Shown piece by piece: positions 62,901 through 64,000 of a stretch of DNA of 64,000 nucleotides. Under the pieces are notes generated by a model that was not told the origin of the DNA, made no database searches, and worked only from the letters and a program-made list of their open reading frames with translations. Both the position numbers and the translations under genes were made by a program. The stretch spans positions 542,591-606,590 of the forward strand of contig ML213518.1 in assembly GCA_004369045.1 (NCBI GenBank), given 5' to 3'. The stretch comes from Heliocybe sulcata (taxonomy: Eukaryota > Basidiomycota > Agaricomycetes > Gloeophyllales > Gloeophyllaceae). The stretch's first letter is position 1. Every line of letters begins with the position of its first letter.

Positions 62901-63085
62901 ACAGGTCGTCAAAGCACTGGATGTCTCTTGGAAGCTGATATGACAGCACCTCTATTCCTATACCCCGGAGGCCCGCGGTCATAGATACCTGCGTTTACCT
63001 ACGGAACAAGGCATGTATGCGCCTGAGGGAACTAATGCCAGTCCACGCATATTAATAGCCAAAACGGGTATAGGCGGCTATCGAT
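59999..63085. other. Intergenic, degenerate DNA with short repeats
   Basis: About 3.1 kb. ORFs up to 195 codons lack known domains. Three to four copies of a core CGTATATGCGCC-like motif recur (near 61074, 61397, 61991; a weaker one at 63012), each followed by weakly similar DNA; this suggests decayed duplicates of an unidentified sequence. A CT-rich short direct repeat lies near 60450-60478. No gene can be supported. Confidence 0.4.
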
Positions 63086-64000
63086 ATGGTTGCATGCTAT
63101 CCATGCATAACGGCTATGTCTTTCATCGCTCAACGCTGCACCAAAATGTTCACGCCTGCTCATGGGTATCGTGCGCCGCCAGATCGCGAGATCCTCGAAG
63201 GGCTGGAGACGCAGCCCTTGAAGGTTCTCCGGATCCCGGCAGTGACTGGCATCGTTCATGATGTACAGATACGCGATGTGGAATATCTCGGTTCGTATAA
63301 CTGGATGGAGTCTGGTATACCTACTCTTGTTGTACCGGGTGAGTCCGATACGTGTGGGATTAGTGACATCGGTGAGGCTGATCTTCTTGCAGGCTCACCG
63401 CGTCTATGGCTTGACAAACGTCTGCCGTTCAGTGTGAGCCCTGATCAAGGCCGAACATCCCTCAGCGATAACGAAAATCACGTTCCTGGCAGGGCTCTTG
63501 TCCCCTTACTGTGCGCTGTCGACATCGTCGAAGAGAAGACTGGTAAGGAGGAGAAGTTCGCCTGGAGTACAGTCGACTTTGTGACGAACAGGAGGAGCCT
63601 CCGGAAGCTGCTGAGGTGGATCGATGGCAGAGCAAAGACAAATTTCCGCATTGACATGCAGTTGGCTGGGTCGCGCACCGTACTGCTCAGTCCGTGGGAG
63701 GCAAACACATCTGAGCCTGTGTGGGCGAACTATGGCTATACGTTTGAGCGCGTTGCATGCGCCGCGGCGCCAGGCTGTGAGAAAGGGCATACCAGGATTA
63801 TCAGCTATGTGCGTGTACCGCATTTCTCAAAGAGTTTATGATTTGCTAAATATGACTGCTGCTCGACATGCAGGACTTTGACGGGCTGAAGATGGTGCTG
63901 CGTTCCAATGTCAATGCCTTCTTGCTGGCTCCTGCAGGAGAAGCTTCCACGAGCGTCGACAGTCTGACGAGGGACCTTAGTCTTCTTGGCCTTCAAGCGT
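63086..64000 (+). CDS. Unknown basidiomycete-type family protein (partial at window end)
   Basis: ATG at 63086 (MVACYPCITAMSFIAQ) or 63116. Exon 1 runs to TLVVPG, an intron removes about 53 nt, then SPRLWLDKRLPFSVSPDQGRT, PLLCAVDIVEEKTGKEEK, FAWSTVDFVTNRRSLRKLLRW, and TNFRIDMQLAGSRTVLLSPWEANT, YGYTFERVA, then after another intron DFDGLKMVLRSNVNAFLLA. The gene continues past 64000, so it is incomplete. The layout of these motifs occurs in a family common and expanded in Agaricomycetes but without a known function. A resemblance in motif order to Rai1/DXO-type decapping enzymes (YWGYKFE followed by GEVD) is possible, but the acidic residues are replaced here (NVN); uncertain. Confidence 0.65.

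Overview
The window looks like gene-dense nuclear DNA of a basidiomycete fungus, most likely an Agaricomycete. Most genes are broken by many short GT-AG introns of about 50-65 nt with CTNAC/TACTAAT-like branch sites. The gene content fits this: Zn2Cys6/fungal_trans regulator, GH131, Ssr4, ROT1, a hybrid histidine kinase, and a basidiomycete-type family of unknown function at the right edge. No virus-like element, CRISPR array or rRNA was seen. I joined exons by hand, so outer ends are firmer than internal junctions.

Left part (0-10 kb): a 2-oxoglutarate/Fe(II) oxygenase (minus) and a Zn2Cys6 transcription factor (plus) diverge from a 214-bp promoter, and an OPT-type transporter follows on the plus strand. 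This could be a small regulated uptake/modification module; that is inference. Then (10-18 kb) come an RBM25-type splicing factor (minus), a tRNA dimethylallyltransferase (plus) and a secreted GH37 trehalase with a GPI-like tail (minus).

Middle (19-31 kb): two paralogous SAM methyltransferases lie head to head. They are followed by a secreted type-B carboxylesterase with an internally deleted relic copy downstream, then an Msp1/ATAD1 AAA ATPase (minus). Next is a Ure2-like glutathione S-transferase (minus) whose reading frame is broken by a perfect 16-bp tandem duplication.

Centre-right (31-42 kb): RPAP1/Rba50, eukaryotic glutathione synthetase, a GH131 glucanase, a membrane-anchored aldo/keto reductase and a HIT hydrolase. 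Right (42-64 kb): a polytopic hybrid histidine kinase with a 12-residue repeat in its ATP-binding region, a membrane-anchored AAA ATPase with a long N-terminal domain, a non-RD protein kinase with a very long acidic activation segment, the SWI/SNF-RSC subunit Ssr4, a bacterial-type arylsulfatase and the ER chaperone ROT1. Then come about 3 kb of degenerate non-coding DNA with short repeats, and a truncated gene of unknown function running off the end.

Housekeeping genes (RNA polymerase II assembly, splicing, tRNA modification, mitochondrial protein quality control, chromatin remodelling) alternate with secreted or accessory genes (oxygenase, esterase, trehalase, GH131, sulfatase, GST). The odd features concentrate in the accessory genes.
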